Source of the DNA: Azoarcus sp.
Lineage (GTDB): Bacteria > Pseudomonadota > Gammaproteobacteria > Burkholderiales > Rhodocyclaceae
NCBI GenBank assembly: GCA_031277975.1
Contig: JAITLI010000032.1
Span: 1-33,415 of the forward strand
Direction of reading: 5' to 3'
Length of the DNA: 33,415 nt
Part shown: in pieces, positions 1 to 8,400 of the stretch
Numbering within the stretch: position 1 is the first letter of the stretch
Layout of the letters: every line of letters starts with the position of its first letter
Program-made: the position numbers and the translations under genes
Notes under the pieces: generated by a model
The model's input: the letters and a program-made list of their open reading frames with translations, nothing else
Databases searched by the model: none
Told to the model about the DNA's origin: nothing

Positions 1-150
1 GCGCTGCGCGCAATCCTGTGGATGGCCCGTGGAAAACGCTGCGCGTTTCCCACCGCCCGCCCACAGGCCGGCGGCTGCCCACAAGCTCCGCAGCCTGTCA
101 TCATTATTTATGTTCATGGGGGGAAGATACAAGGGCGGGCGCCGAACCGG
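1..150. other. Non-coding left edge
   Basis: I see no convincing gene here. The segment has a near-perfect hairpin at 31-51 (9-base arms with one mismatch, TGC loop) with no T-run on either side, so it is not a clear intrinsic terminator. Fragments such as CTGTGGAT at 16-23 recall DnaA-box ends but do not match the 9-mer consensus. Confidence 0.4.
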
Positions 151-470
151 ATCGATCTGGCCCGGAGCCGGGGGAGTCGTCAGGCTCGACATCGAATCAA
201 TCTGGCTCGGAGCCAGGGGAACCTGGCTCGACGTCGAATCAATCTGGCCCGGAGCCGGGGGAGTCTGGCTCGATATCGAATCGATCTGGCCCGGAGCCGG
301 GGGAATCTGGCTCGATATCGAATCAATCTGGCCCGGAGCCGGGGGAGTCTGGCTCGACATCGAATCAATCTGGCCCGGAGCCAGGGGAATCTGGCTCGAT
401 ATCGAATCAATCTGGCTCGGAGCCAGGGGAATCTGGCTCGACATCGAATCAATCCAGCTCGGAGCCAGAT
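151..470. repeat. 42-bp tandem repeat (minisatellite), 8 copies
   Basis: Eight imperfect units are anchored on GGAGCC at 164, 209, 251, 293, 335, 377, 419 and 461. The period is 42 bases, except the first step, which is 45. Each unit has two short dyads: CTGGCYCGGAGCCRG (near-perfect hairpin) and TCGAYRTCGA (self-complementary in several copies). Because 42 is a multiple of 3 and the unit has few stops, five of six frames run open through the array. That explains several overlapping reading frames with 14-residue repeats (for example SGSISNQSGPEPGE). Differences between units change residues in every frame, so no frame stands out as coding. I read it as a non-coding minisatellite downstream of lipA. 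Confidence 0.85.
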
Positions 471-500
471 CGACCCGCTCCAGTGCCAGATTCAGATCGG

Positions 501-570
501 CGGCGCTACGCGCCGGATGGAACGCTCTGGATTGCCACGGGCCTGCGGCCCTCGCAATGACGAAGGGGGG
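501..570. repeat. Dispersed hairpin repeat (REP/MITE-like), copy 1
   Basis: The core at 529-570 reads GGATTGCCACGG, then a GGGCC-TGC-GGCCC stem, then CTCGCAATGACGAA and a G-run. ATTGC and GCAAT form the outer stem. A second copy with different inner-stem bases lies at 33301-33343. A separate perfect hairpin, CGGCGC-TAC-GCGCCG, sits at 501-515. Read on the minus strand this repeat gives the HCE...VAIQ peptide often seen in spurious ORFs of repeat-rich bacterial genomes. It sits between the minisatellite and the 3' end of lipA and may end lipA transcripts, though no T-run supports that. Confidence 0.65.
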
Positions 571-629
571 GCGGTATGGCGAGGAACGCGGCGATGCCGA
601 TTGAATCTGATCCCCGATCCCTGTTCAGG

Positions 630-1577
630 TCAAACCACTCCCGCCCCGTGCGCCTGCCTGTCCGCCCAGTAGCTCGAACGCACCATCGGCCCGCAGGCGG
701 CGTTCCTGAAACCCATTGCCAGCGCCTCGCGCTCGAACATCCTGAACGTATCGGGGTGAACGTAGCGCAGTACCGGCAGATGCGCGGCGGAAGGTTGCAG
801 GTATTGGCCGATGGTGAGCATGTCGACGCCGTGGGCGCGCAGGTCGGCCATGACGGCAAGGATTTCGTCGTCGTTCTCGCCCAGGCCGACCATCAGGCCG
901 GATTTGGTGGGCACGTCGGGGTAGCGCGCTCCGAAGGCGGCGAGGAGCGCGAGCGAACCGGCATAGTCCGCGCCGGGGCGCGCCTGGCGGTAAAGGCGCG
1001 GCACGGTTTCGAGGTTGTGGTTCAGGACATCGGGCAGGGCATCGGCGAAGGCGGCGAGCGCGATCTCTTCGCGGCCACGGAAGTCCGGCACCAGCACTTC
1101 GATGGCGGCGCCGGGCGAGGCGGCGCGGATGGCGCGGATGCAGGCGGCGAAATGGGCCGCGCCACCGTCGCGCAGATCATCGCGGTCGACCGAGGTGATG
1201 ACGGCGTAGGCGAGCCGCATCGCCGCCACGGTCGCCGCCAGCGCGGCGGGTTCTTCGGGGTCGAGGGGTGCGGGGCGGCCGTGGCCGACGTCGCAGAACG
1301 GGCAGCGGCGGGTGCAGGCGTCGCCCATGATCATGAAGGTGGCGGCGCCCTTGCCGAAACACTCGTGAATATTGGGGCAGGAGGCTTCTTCGCACACGGT
1401 GTGGAGGCGGTGCGCGCGCAGGGTGGTCTTGATTTCGTTGAAGCGCCCGGCCTCTGCGCCGGCGCCGATCCTGACTCGGATCCATTCCGGTTTTTTCAGG
1501 CGGGGGGCGGGGACGATCTTGATGGGAATGCGGGCGGTCTTGTCCGCGCCGCGTTCCTTGCGGGGAGGGTGTGTCAT
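630..1577 (-). CDS. lipA: Lipoyl synthase LipA
   Basis: This is a radical-SAM enzyme that inserts two sulfurs into protein-bound octanoyl groups to make lipoyl cofactors for 2-oxoacid dehydrogenases and glycine cleavage. The 315-aa length is normal. The auxiliary-cluster cysteines C62, C67 and C73 (CEEASC...C) and the radical-SAM CxxxCxxC at C88, C92 and C95 (CTRRCPFC) are all present. So is the RSSY motif near the C-terminus, which holds the serine ligand of the auxiliary cluster. The ATG overlaps the lipB stop as ATGA (1574-1577), so the two are probably translationally coupled. It is the last gene of the dacC-lipA operon. Confidence 0.97.
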   Translation of the reverse strand: MTHPPRKERGADKTARIPIKIVPAPRLKKPEWIRVRIGAGAEAGRFNEIKTTLRAHRLHTVCEEASCPNIHECFGKGAATFMIMGDACTRRCPFCDVGHGRPAPLDPEEPAALAATVAAMRLAYAVITSVDRDDLRDGGAAHFAACIRAIRAASPGAAIEVLVPDFRGREEIALAAFADALPDVLNHNLETVPRLYRQARPGADYAGSLALLAAFGARYPDVPTKSGLMVGLGENDDEILAVMADLRAHGVDMLTIGQYLQPSAAHLPVLRYVHPDTFRMFEREALAMGFRNAACGPMVRSSYWADRQAHGAGVV

Positions 1578-2239
1578 GGGGTCTCCGGCTTTTCGTCAGG
1601 CGGGGGCAAAAGGCGCGACAGGTGGCCGAGCAGGCGTTCGCCAACGGCTTCCACGCTGTCATCAATGCCGAAATCGGCCAGCCGCACGCTTTCCAAGTCT
1701 GGATAGCCGCAAGGGTTGATCCACGTGAAAGGCGTGAGATCAAGATTTACGTTGAGGCTCAGGCCATGATAGCTGCAACCGTTCTTCACTCTCAGGCCAA
1801 GCGCGCCGATTTTGCCGCCGCCGGTATAGACGCCCGGCGCGCCGTGCCTGCGTTCAGCGCCGAGGCCGCGGTCGGCCAGCGTGGCGATCATGGCCTCTTC
1901 CATCAGGCGGACGAACTCGCGCACCTTGAGCCGCCGCCGGGGCAAGTCGATGAGGAGATAGGCGACCAGTTGGCCGGGGCCGTGGTAGGTGATTTGTCCG
2001 CCACGGTCGACGCGGGCGAGTGGAATGTCGTCCGGGTTTCGCAGCAGGTGCGCGGGGTCGCCGGCCAGTCCGAGCGTGAACACGGGCGGATGTTCGAGCA
2101 GCCAGATTTCGTCGGCGCTATCCGCGCCGCGCGCGGCGGTAAAGGCCCGCATGGCTTCGAGGGTGGAGGCATAATCGGCCAGTCCAAGGCGTTTGACTTG
2201 CAAGGCGTTGATTTCAGGCCCCGATCGCGTGTCCGGCAT
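1574..2239 (-). CDS. lipB: Octanoyl-[acyl carrier protein] transferase LipB
   Basis: It moves octanoate from acyl carrier protein to lipoyl domains, the step before LipA. From the ATG at 2239 the protein is 221 aa. Visible motifs are [15 protein letters not shown], the lysine motif GGGKIGALG (K143) and the catalytic cysteine in INPCGY (C177). A second in-frame ATG lies at 2254, five codons upstream. Both ATGs and both purine-rich GGAAAG/GGGAAAG ribosome sites arise from a 15-bp tandem duplication, so the true start is ambiguous. The 5' end overlaps the stop of the small membrane protein gene (2214-2582) in another frame, and the 3' end is coupled to lipA. Confidence 0.95.
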   Translation of the reverse strand: MPDTRSGPEINALQVKRLGLADYASTLEAMRAFTAARGADSADEIWLLEHPPVFTLGLAGDPAHLLRNPDDIPLARVDRGGQITYHGPGQLVAYLLIDLPRRRLKVREFVRLMEEAMIATLADRGLGAERRHGAPGVYTGGGKIGALGLRVKNGCSYHGLSLNVNLDLTPFTWINPCGYPDLESVRLADFGIDDSVEAVGERLLGHLSRLLPPPDEKPETP

Positions 2240-2582
2240 CCGGGTCTTTCCCATTCGGGTCTTTCCATATCGTGGCGGGCAAGAACAAAAACATCGCCAA
2301 AAGTGCGACAGGCGCAACCATGTATGAGCAAAAAGGAAAGCCGACCGCCATGGCAACAAAAGCAAACTCCGGTATTTTCCGGGCAAGCTCCAGCTTGAAC
2401 CAGCAGCCAATGGCGAGAAAAGGTAGAAGGAACAGGAAAAACAGGGGGGAAGCATGAAGCACGGCAAGGGTATAAGGCGTAAATGCGGGGACGCCGCACA
2501 ACATCATGGCGATAATAATATGATAGCAACCCGTCTTGATATGGTTATTCCTGTGAATCGCGCCTTCCCATCGCTTCATCAT
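2214..2582 (-). CDS. Small membrane protein of unknown function
   Basis: This frame encodes 122 aa (or 121 from the adjacent second ATG). I do not recognise the family. It has about three hydrophobic segments, around residues 18-35, 45-62 and 75-102, short polar connections, and a polar C-terminus ([11 protein letters not shown]). It starts 16 bases after the DUF493 stop, with AAGGGA about 8 bases upstream of the ATG, and its 3' end overlaps the start of lipB. This tight fit in an operon, together with the real membrane-protein composition, argues for a genuine gene. The stretch is less GC-rich than its neighbours, which may reflect Phe/Ile/Leu/Met codons or late acquisition. The repeated KDP comes from the 15-bp duplication. 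Confidence 0.7.
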   Translation of the reverse strand: MMKRWEGAIHRNNHIKTGCYHIIIAMMLCGVPAFTPYTLAVLHASPLFFLFLLPFLAIGCWFKLELARKIPEFAFVAMAVGFPFCSYMVAPVALLAMFLFLPATIWKDPNGKDPDAGHAIGA

Positions 2583-2598
2583 CTCGGGTTTCCCTTGT

Positions 2599-2877
2599 TC
2601 AAAGCACCACTTTCACCATGGGATGAGCGCTCAATTCCCGGTAGAGCGCGTCGACCTGTTGTTGCGAACGGGCGCGAAAAGTGCAGGTGAGCGACAGGTA
2701 ATTGCCCTTGCCCGAGACCCGCATCCGCATGGCGGCGGGATCGAAATCGGGCGCGTGGCGCAGTACGACCGCCAGAATCGCCTGGGCGAAATCGTCGGCG
2801 CGCGCCCCCATGATCTTGATGGGAAACTCGCACGGGTATTCGATCAGGGCGGCGTGGGGTTCGTCCGCCTCAGCCAT
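2599..2877 (-). CDS. ybeD: DUF493 / YbeD family protein
   Basis: This is a small (92 aa) cytosolic ferredoxin-like-fold protein of the DUF493 (YbeD) family, commonly found between dacC and lipB in proteobacteria. Features that fit are the YPCEFPIKIMG start, the GKGNYLSLTCTF strand, and the terminal LSAHPMVKVVL. The biochemical role is not established; the conserved linkage suggests a regulatory or accessory role around lipoylation. The ATG overlaps the 3' end of the aminotransferase gene by 8 bases, so the genes are co-translated. The start at 2877 gives the usual family length. Confidence 0.93.
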   Translation of the reverse strand: MAEADEPHAALIEYPCEFPIKIMGARADDFAQAILAVVLRHAPDFDPAAMRMRVSGKGNYLSLTCTFRARSQQQVDALYRELSAHPMVKVVL

Positions 2878-3727
2878 GGCGCATCACCGTATCCTTGAAT
2901 TCCCGATACCAGCCATGCATACGGCGCGCGCATTCGCCGGGATGGCCGCTGCCCACGGGCTGGCCGTCGAGGGTGGTGATGGGCAGCACTTCCTTGGTCG
3001 ACGAAGTCATCCACAGTTCATCGGCGTCGCGCGCTTCTTCTTCGCGGATTTCGCGCACCGCGTGCGATAGCGCATGGCGCGCGGCCAGTTCGAGGATAAT
3101 GTCGTAAGTGATGCCGGGCAGCATCAAATGGCCCTTGGGCGGCGCGAGCAGCACGCCCTCGCGCACGACAAAGATATTGGAGGCCGCGCCTTCGGTGAGG
3201 AAACCGTCGCGGAAAAGCACGGTCTCGGCGCACCCCGCGTCGACCGCCTGCTGGCGCAACAGGCAATTGGCGAGCAGAGAGACGGTCTTGAGGTCGCAGC
3301 GCAGCCAACGGTAATCGACGGCGCTGACCGCGGCAACGCCGTGTTCGAGTTGCTCCCGGTCAGGCGTGGCGAGCGCTTCGCTCATGAGAAAAACGGTCGG
3401 GCGGATGTGCGCCGGAAAGGCGTGCCGGCGCATGCGATCGGCGCCGCGCGTGACTTGCAGGTATACCGACTGGTCGTCCCACGGATTGCCGGCCACGATC
3501 CGGGCGACAATCTCCTCCCATGCTCCGGCTGGATGCGGATTGGGCAGCCGGAGCGCGCGCAGGGTGTTTTCCAGCCGGGCGAGGTGCTCGGCGAGGCGGA
3601 AAGGACGGCGCGAATACACGGGGATCACTTCGTAAGCGCCATCGCCGAACAGAAAGCCGCGATCGAGCGGCGACAGGCGCGCCTCCTCCAATGGCAGGAA
3701 ATCACCGTCGAGATAACACAGCATCAT
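2870..3727 (-). CDS. dat: D-amino acid aminotransferase (class IV PLP enzyme)
   Basis: This is a fold-type IV PLP aminotransferase that would interconvert D-alanine or D-glutamate with 2-oxo acids. From the ATG at 3727 it is 285 aa, a normal length. The Schiff-base lysine is K147 in RCDLKTVSLLANCL, the pattern of D-amino acid rather than branched-chain aminotransferases. The early GFLFGDGAYEVIPVY and the TEGAASNIFVV loop also fit. The start is fixed by GGAGGAGGG just upstream. It lies 31 bases after dacC, which encodes a D-alanine-releasing carboxypeptidase, so D-alanine turnover is the likely link. A branched-chain or aminodeoxychorismate lyase role is less likely. Confidence 0.88.
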   Translation of the reverse strand: MMLCYLDGDFLPLEEARLSPLDRGFLFGDGAYEVIPVYSRRPFRLAEHLARLENTLRALRLPNPHPAGAWEEIVARIVAGNPWDDQSVYLQVTRGADRMRRHAFPAHIRPTVFLMSEALATPDREQLEHGVAAVSAVDYRWLRCDLKTVSLLANCLLRQQAVDAGCAETVLFRDGFLTEGAASNIFVVREGVLLAPPKGHLMLPGITYDIILELAARHALSHAVREIREEEARDADELWMTSSTKEVLPITTLDGQPVGSGHPGECARRMHGWYREFKDTVMRHG

Positions 3728-3758
3728 TGCCCTCCTCCATTCGCCGCGCCGCCGGGAT

Positions 3759-4904
3759 TCAGAGACTCTTGAACCACAACACGATGGCATCCCACAGCCG
3801 CCCGAAAAAACCGGCCAGCGGCACCTCTTTCAGCGCGACCACGGGATACTGCCCATACGTTTCCCCGTCGATGGTGAGCTTGAGAGTGCCAATCTCCTGC
3901 CCTTCCGTCAATGGCGCGAGCACCGGCTGGCGGCTTTCCAGAACCGCCTCGATGCGGTTGGCCTTGTCCCGAGGCAGGGAGAGGATGAAATCCCGGGAAA
4001 AGCCCGCGTCCACCCAATCCTCCTTGCCTTTCCACACCCGGAAACGCGACAGGCTCTGCCCGGCGGAATAGAGCCGTACCGTGTCGTAGAACTGGAAGCC
4101 ATAATTGAGCAGCTTGAGCGACTCCTGCGCGCGCACGGTTTCGGATGCCGCGCCAAGCACCACCGCGACCAGCCGCCGCGGCCCGCGCCTGGCGCTCGAT
4201 ACGAGGCAGTGGCCCGCGGCCCTGGTATGGCCGGTTTTCATGCCATCGACGGTGGGATCGAGCCACAACAAGCGGTTGCGGTTGGGTTGTTCGATGCCGT
4301 TGTACGTATAGGACTTGATGGAATAGAACCCGTAGTACTCGGGAAAATCACGAATGATCGCGCTGGCGAGAATGGCCAGGTCGCGCGCGGTGCTGTAATG
4401 CCCCGGATCGGGCAGGCCGTTGGAATTGGCGAAGCGGGTATTCTTCATGCCCAGGCGCTCGGCCTCCCGGTTCATCAGTCCGACGAAACTTTCTTCATCG
4501 CCGGCGAGCAATTCGGCCAGCGCCACACAGGCATCGTTGCCGGATTGCACGATGACGCCGCGAATCAGTTCCCCCACCGTCACCGTTTTGCGCGGCTCGA
4601 TGTACATGCGCGAGCCTTCCTGGCGCCATGCCCGCTCCGACACCGGCACGACCTGCTCCTCGTTGATCGTCCCCGCCTTCAGCGCCGCGAAGGTGAGGTA
4701 GGCCGTCATCAGCTTGGTGAGCGAGGCAGGCTCGACCCGGCCATCCGGATCATTGCCCGTCAGCGCCTGTCCGGTGGCATGGTCGACCAGTACCCAGGAC
4801 TTGGCCGCCAGTACCGGCGCGGGCGCTGTCTGCGCGCCGACCGCGAATGGGAAGAAGAAACACGAGAGAGCAAGGAGAAAACGCGGAGCGAGAAAACGCA
4901 TCAT
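3759..4904 (-). CDS. dacC: D-alanyl-D-alanine carboxypeptidase (PBP5/6 type)
   Basis: This periplasmic penicillin-binding protein removes the terminal D-Ala from peptidoglycan pentapeptides. From the ATG at 4904 it is 381 aa with a signal peptide (cleavage probably after AVGA, residue 24). The active-site set is complete: SLTK (S61-K64), SGN (121-123) and KTG (223-225). The C-terminal PBP5 beta domain follows, then an amphipathic end (FGRLWDAIVLWFKSL) typical of the membrane anchor. I chose 4904 because it places the signal peptide at the N-terminus, although its ribosome site is poor. An in-frame ATG at 5000 would add 32 residues, and that ATG overlaps the stop of the upstream small ORF, so translation may begin by coupling. 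Confidence 0.95.
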   Translation of the reverse strand: MMRFLAPRFLLALSCFFFPFAVGAQTAPAPVLAAKSWVLVDHATGQALTGNDPDGRVEPASLTKLMTAYLTFAALKAGTINEEQVVPVSERAWRQEGSRMYIEPRKTVTVGELIRGVIVQSGNDACVALAELLAGDEESFVGLMNREAERLGMKNTRFANSNGLPDPGHYSTARDLAILASAIIRDFPEYYGFYSIKSYTYNGIEQPNRNRLLWLDPTVDGMKTGHTRAAGHCLVSSARRGPRRLVAVVLGAASETVRAQESLKLLNYGFQFYDTVRLYSAGQSLSRFRVWKGKEDWVDAGFSRDFILSLPRDKANRIEAVLESRQPVLAPLTEGQEIGTLKLTIDGETYGQYPVVALKEVPLAGFFGRLWDAIVLWFKSL

Positions 4905-4996
4905 GAAGGCCCGGAAAACAGGAAATGCAAATACAGGGAGAGAAGCCGGGAGCGGCCCGGTTTCGATTGCCGCTCTCGTTATCTTGGCGCTATTTT

Positions 4997-5227
4997 TCAT
5001 CCGCAGGATGCGGGTCCGCCATCGAAAACCGGGAATCGGCGCTGTTCCCGGCGCCTCAATAAAGTAGCGGCTTTCGTGGCGTCCGGGGCGATCACGGCGC
5101 CATGGTTGACGCCATATCGCGGCGCGGGGGGCGAAAAAACAGGCAAGAAAGCGAACAAAAAGTGAGCGATCCGCGCCCATTCCAGCAAATCCGCATTTTC
5201 ATCATTCATGGGAATGCAGCCAGCCAT
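4997..5227 (-). CDS. Candidate 76-aa small ORF leading the dacC operon
   Basis: I do not recognise the product. Position and signals are the reason to list it. The ATG at 5227 has a near-ideal Shine-Dalgarno (GGAGG at 5234-5238, 6-base spacing) and begins about 47 bases after the predicted start site of the promoter at 5281-5309. Its TGA overlaps an ATG in the dacC frame (ATGA at 4997-5000). The peptide has one moderately hydrophobic stretch (IAHFLFAFLPVF) and an Arg-rich end. It may be a translated leader controlling dacC, a real small protein, or chance in a long 5' leader. Confidence 0.42.
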   Translation of the reverse strand: MAGCIPMNDENADLLEWARIAHFLFAFLPVFSPPAPRYGVNHGAVIAPDATKAATLLRRREQRRFPVFDGGPASCG

Positions 5228-5280
5228 TCCAGACCTCCAGTAACGACGCCTCAAGCCGACCACCGGCCGACGCGGAAAGC

Positions 5281-5309
5281 ATCCTATATTCACTTGATAT
5301 AAGTGTCAA
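5281..5309 (-). promoter_or_regulatory. Sigma70-type promoter of the dacC-lipA operon
   Basis: Read on the minus strand there is a perfect -35 TTGACA (5304-5309), a 17-base spacer and TAGGAT as -10 (5281-5286), predicting a start near 5274. Two overlapping dyads lie in it, CACTT...AAGTG and CTTGA...TCAAG, which could be an operator. It faces the 76-codon ORF and dacC. Confidence 0.65.
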
Positions 5310-5407
5310 GCCCGGAGGGCATTTGAGGAATTTCCCGCATCCGCCCGACAAATCCGCTTACTCGCGGAAATACGCTCCGGGCTTCCGGCAATCGCGGCCA
5401 GGTTTCT

Positions 5408-8400
5408 TCAGGTTTTCGGCGCGTTGCCGCGTCCCTGTTCGAGATAGGCGCGGGTATCCTCCGCATTCATCGGGCGGGCATGTTTGTAGCCTTGGATGAT
5501 ATTGCAGCGCAGGGTCTGGAAATAATCCCACTGTGTTTCGTTTTCCACGCCCTCCGCGATGAGCCGCATTCCCATGGAGTGCGCGACGACGGAGATGGCG
5601 GCGATGGTGGAATTCACTTTGACGTCGCCGATCCTGGAAGTGAAAAAATGGTCGATCTTGACCGCGTCAACCGGATATTCGAACAGGTTTTCAAGCGCCG
5701 AACGTTCGACGACCAGCCGGTCGATGACGATCTCGATACCCATTTCGCGCAGTTCCCTTATCATTGTCACGGTCTGGGTGGAATTACGCAGCAGGGTGTA
5801 TTCCGATATTTCAAACGCCACATATTGAGTATTGACTCGATAAGCATTCAAAATGGCCTGGACGCGCGCGATAAAGCCGCTCTGCTCGAAATGCCTTGGC
5901 GAGATATTGAATGAAATGCGGCCCGAGAACAGACCTTCGTCCAGCCATTCCCGCACATGGGAACAGGCCATGCGCAGGATATGGAAGTCGATTTCGCGGC
6001 AAACGCCGCAATGTTCGGCGGCTTCCATGAACTCTCCGGGCAAAAGCATGCCTTTCTCTGGATGCATCCAGCGCGCCAGCACTTCGAGATACAGAACGCG
6101 GTGCGTGCTCGTGCAATAAAGCGGCTGAAAATACGGTATGAATTGGCGCTCGTCCAGGGCCACGCGCAATGCTTTTTCCAGGCGAATGGAAGTGAAGAGT
6201 TTTTCCTGTATCTTTTCCTCAAAAAATTTGTAGCGCATTCCGCCAGCCGTTTTGGAAGCGTACATCGCCATATCGGCGTTCTTGATGATTTCCTCGGGGT
6301 CCTGGTCTTTTTTGTCGCTGAGGAAGGTCGCAATGCCGATACTGACGTTGATGTTCATTTTGTTGCCGGCCAGCATGACGGGAGCGCGGAGCCGGTCCAG
6401 AATGTCCTGTGCCAGGATGGCGGCCTGCTCCGGCCTGTCGATGCCGTTCATGATGACGGCGAATTCGTCGCCGCCCAGGCGCGCCGCCGTATCCATCCTG
6501 CGCACCCGTTCTTGCAGGACGTTGCCCATGTGCCCCAGCAGCATGTCGCCCACGGTATGTCCCAGGGTGTCGTTGACTTGCTTGAATTGGTCGAGATCGA
6601 AGAAAAGCAGCGCGCCATGTTTGCCCGAGCGCCCGCTCTGGCTGACCGCTTTCTGCAATTGTTCGTTGAACAGCATGCGGTTGGCGAGGCCGGTGAGCGG
6701 ATCGTGCCCGGCCAGGTATTGCGCTTTTTCTTCCGCGGCGCGGCGGATGCAGATTTCTTCGGAAAGCTGGCGGTTGGTTTCTGAAAGTTCCCGGGTGCGC
6801 ACATCGACGATTTTTTCCAGGTTGTCGCGCATGTCGCGCAGTTCGGCTTCGGCGCGGGTGCGAACCAGGATTTCTTTTTCCAGTTCGGTGACGTTTTTGT
6901 TCAGGGCTTCCGCCATTTCGTTGAACGTGCCGGCAAGCGAGGTGATTTCATCTTCGTATTTATAGTGGAAACGAAAATCTTTTTCGCCAAGGCGGTAGCG
7001 GTTGAAACCGTCGTCGAGCCAGCCGATTTTCTTCGTCAGAAACGAGGCCATCCAAATGGCGATGATGATGACCGCCACAATCAGGATGGCGGTCGATACC
7101 GTCAAACGCGAGGCGGCTTGCGCGAGGTCGTCGTGCAGCATGCGGCTGGCTGCGTCGCCGTGGCGCCGCATTTCATCGTTGACGGCCTTGATGATGCCGT
7201 CGAGGCGTTCTTTCGATTCGTTGGCGTCGCGGTGGAAATCGTCGACGTTGGCGCCGACGGTGACGATGCCGAAGCCGCGCTTGTTGCCCGCGGCTTCGGG
7301 GCTGTAGCGCCCGGTGTAGTAGGGAATGGCCGCGGTGGTGGTCAGTTTGTACAGACCGCTCCACAAGATGAGGAAGGAACCGGAGCCGCCTTGGTCGGCG
7401 AGGTTGTACCAGCCCGTGCATTGCGGGGCGAAATTGAGCCAGCGGCAATCGAGGCCGACATCGCCGCGCTCGGTCAGTTCCCGCGCCGGTTTGCGGCTTT
7501 GCAATTGATCGACGAAAGTCGGCGCGGTCTGCATGTACTCGGGCCAGCTTTTGCCGCTTTGCCGCCAGTCTTCATATATTCTGTCTTCCAGCCAGGGGAT
7601 GTACGGCTCGCCGTCCTGGTCGTAGCCGACGATGGAGTGGTGGCGGGGATGGACGATGCTGCGGCCCTTGTAGTCCCAGATGAAGGCGTAATTGCCGTCG
7701 AAGGCATCGTTGATGTCGCGGTAGCGCTCGTCGGAGGGGACGATGTGGTCGGTAAACGACATCAGGTGATCGTGGTTCAGCGCCAGCGTCACCCAGCCGG
7801 TGATCTTGCCGTTTTTCGTCACAGGCGTCGCCCAGCGCATGATGCCCCGGAAGCGTTTGCCGACCGGGTTTTCCTTGCCGGCGTAGGCGTGTTTTTCCGG
7901 CTCGAAGGCAATGCCGCGTTCCTCGGCGGCCCGCGGGGTGAATTTGCCGATGATCTGTGAGCCGACATAGGCGCCGATGACTTCGGAGACGTAGATTTCG
8001 CCGGGTTTGAGCCGCTCCAGATCCGCGAAATAAGTTTCCGCCCTGGCGTAGGTGTTGCGCCGCTGCGAAACGTCCTTCAGTTCCGCGGAGTGTTCGGGGG
8101 AGGTCGTGACCTTGAGTTTTTCCTTGCCATCCCGCCCGATAAAGGTCATTTCGAGATAAAGCGGCACGCTTTCCGCGTTGAACTCCGTCGGGGCGCGGTA
8201 ATGAAAGCTCGTGGCGTTGTCGCGGCTACCCGGCTGGGCGACGTAATCATCCGCGGCGGGGGTGGTTTCGGGCTCCCAGTCTTCGCCGTCTTCGCTCAGG
8301 CGCCATTTGCCGTGCCTGATCAGGTTGCGGCGGCGCTGATCCACGAAATTGCGGTAGGCCGCCTTGTCCGGTGCGAGGGTGGCGGCATGGAGAATGTCTA

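Noticed and set aside
1-100. Origin of replication with DnaA boxes
   Set aside because: CTGTGGAT and similar fragments do not match the DnaA 9-mer, and no dnaA, dnaN or AT-rich unwinding region is seen. mnmE at the other end is not enough.
151-470. CRISPR array or repeat-protein gene
   Set aside because: Units are contiguous with no unique spacers and no cas genes nearby; no frame shows synonymous-only variation, so a repeat protein is not supported.
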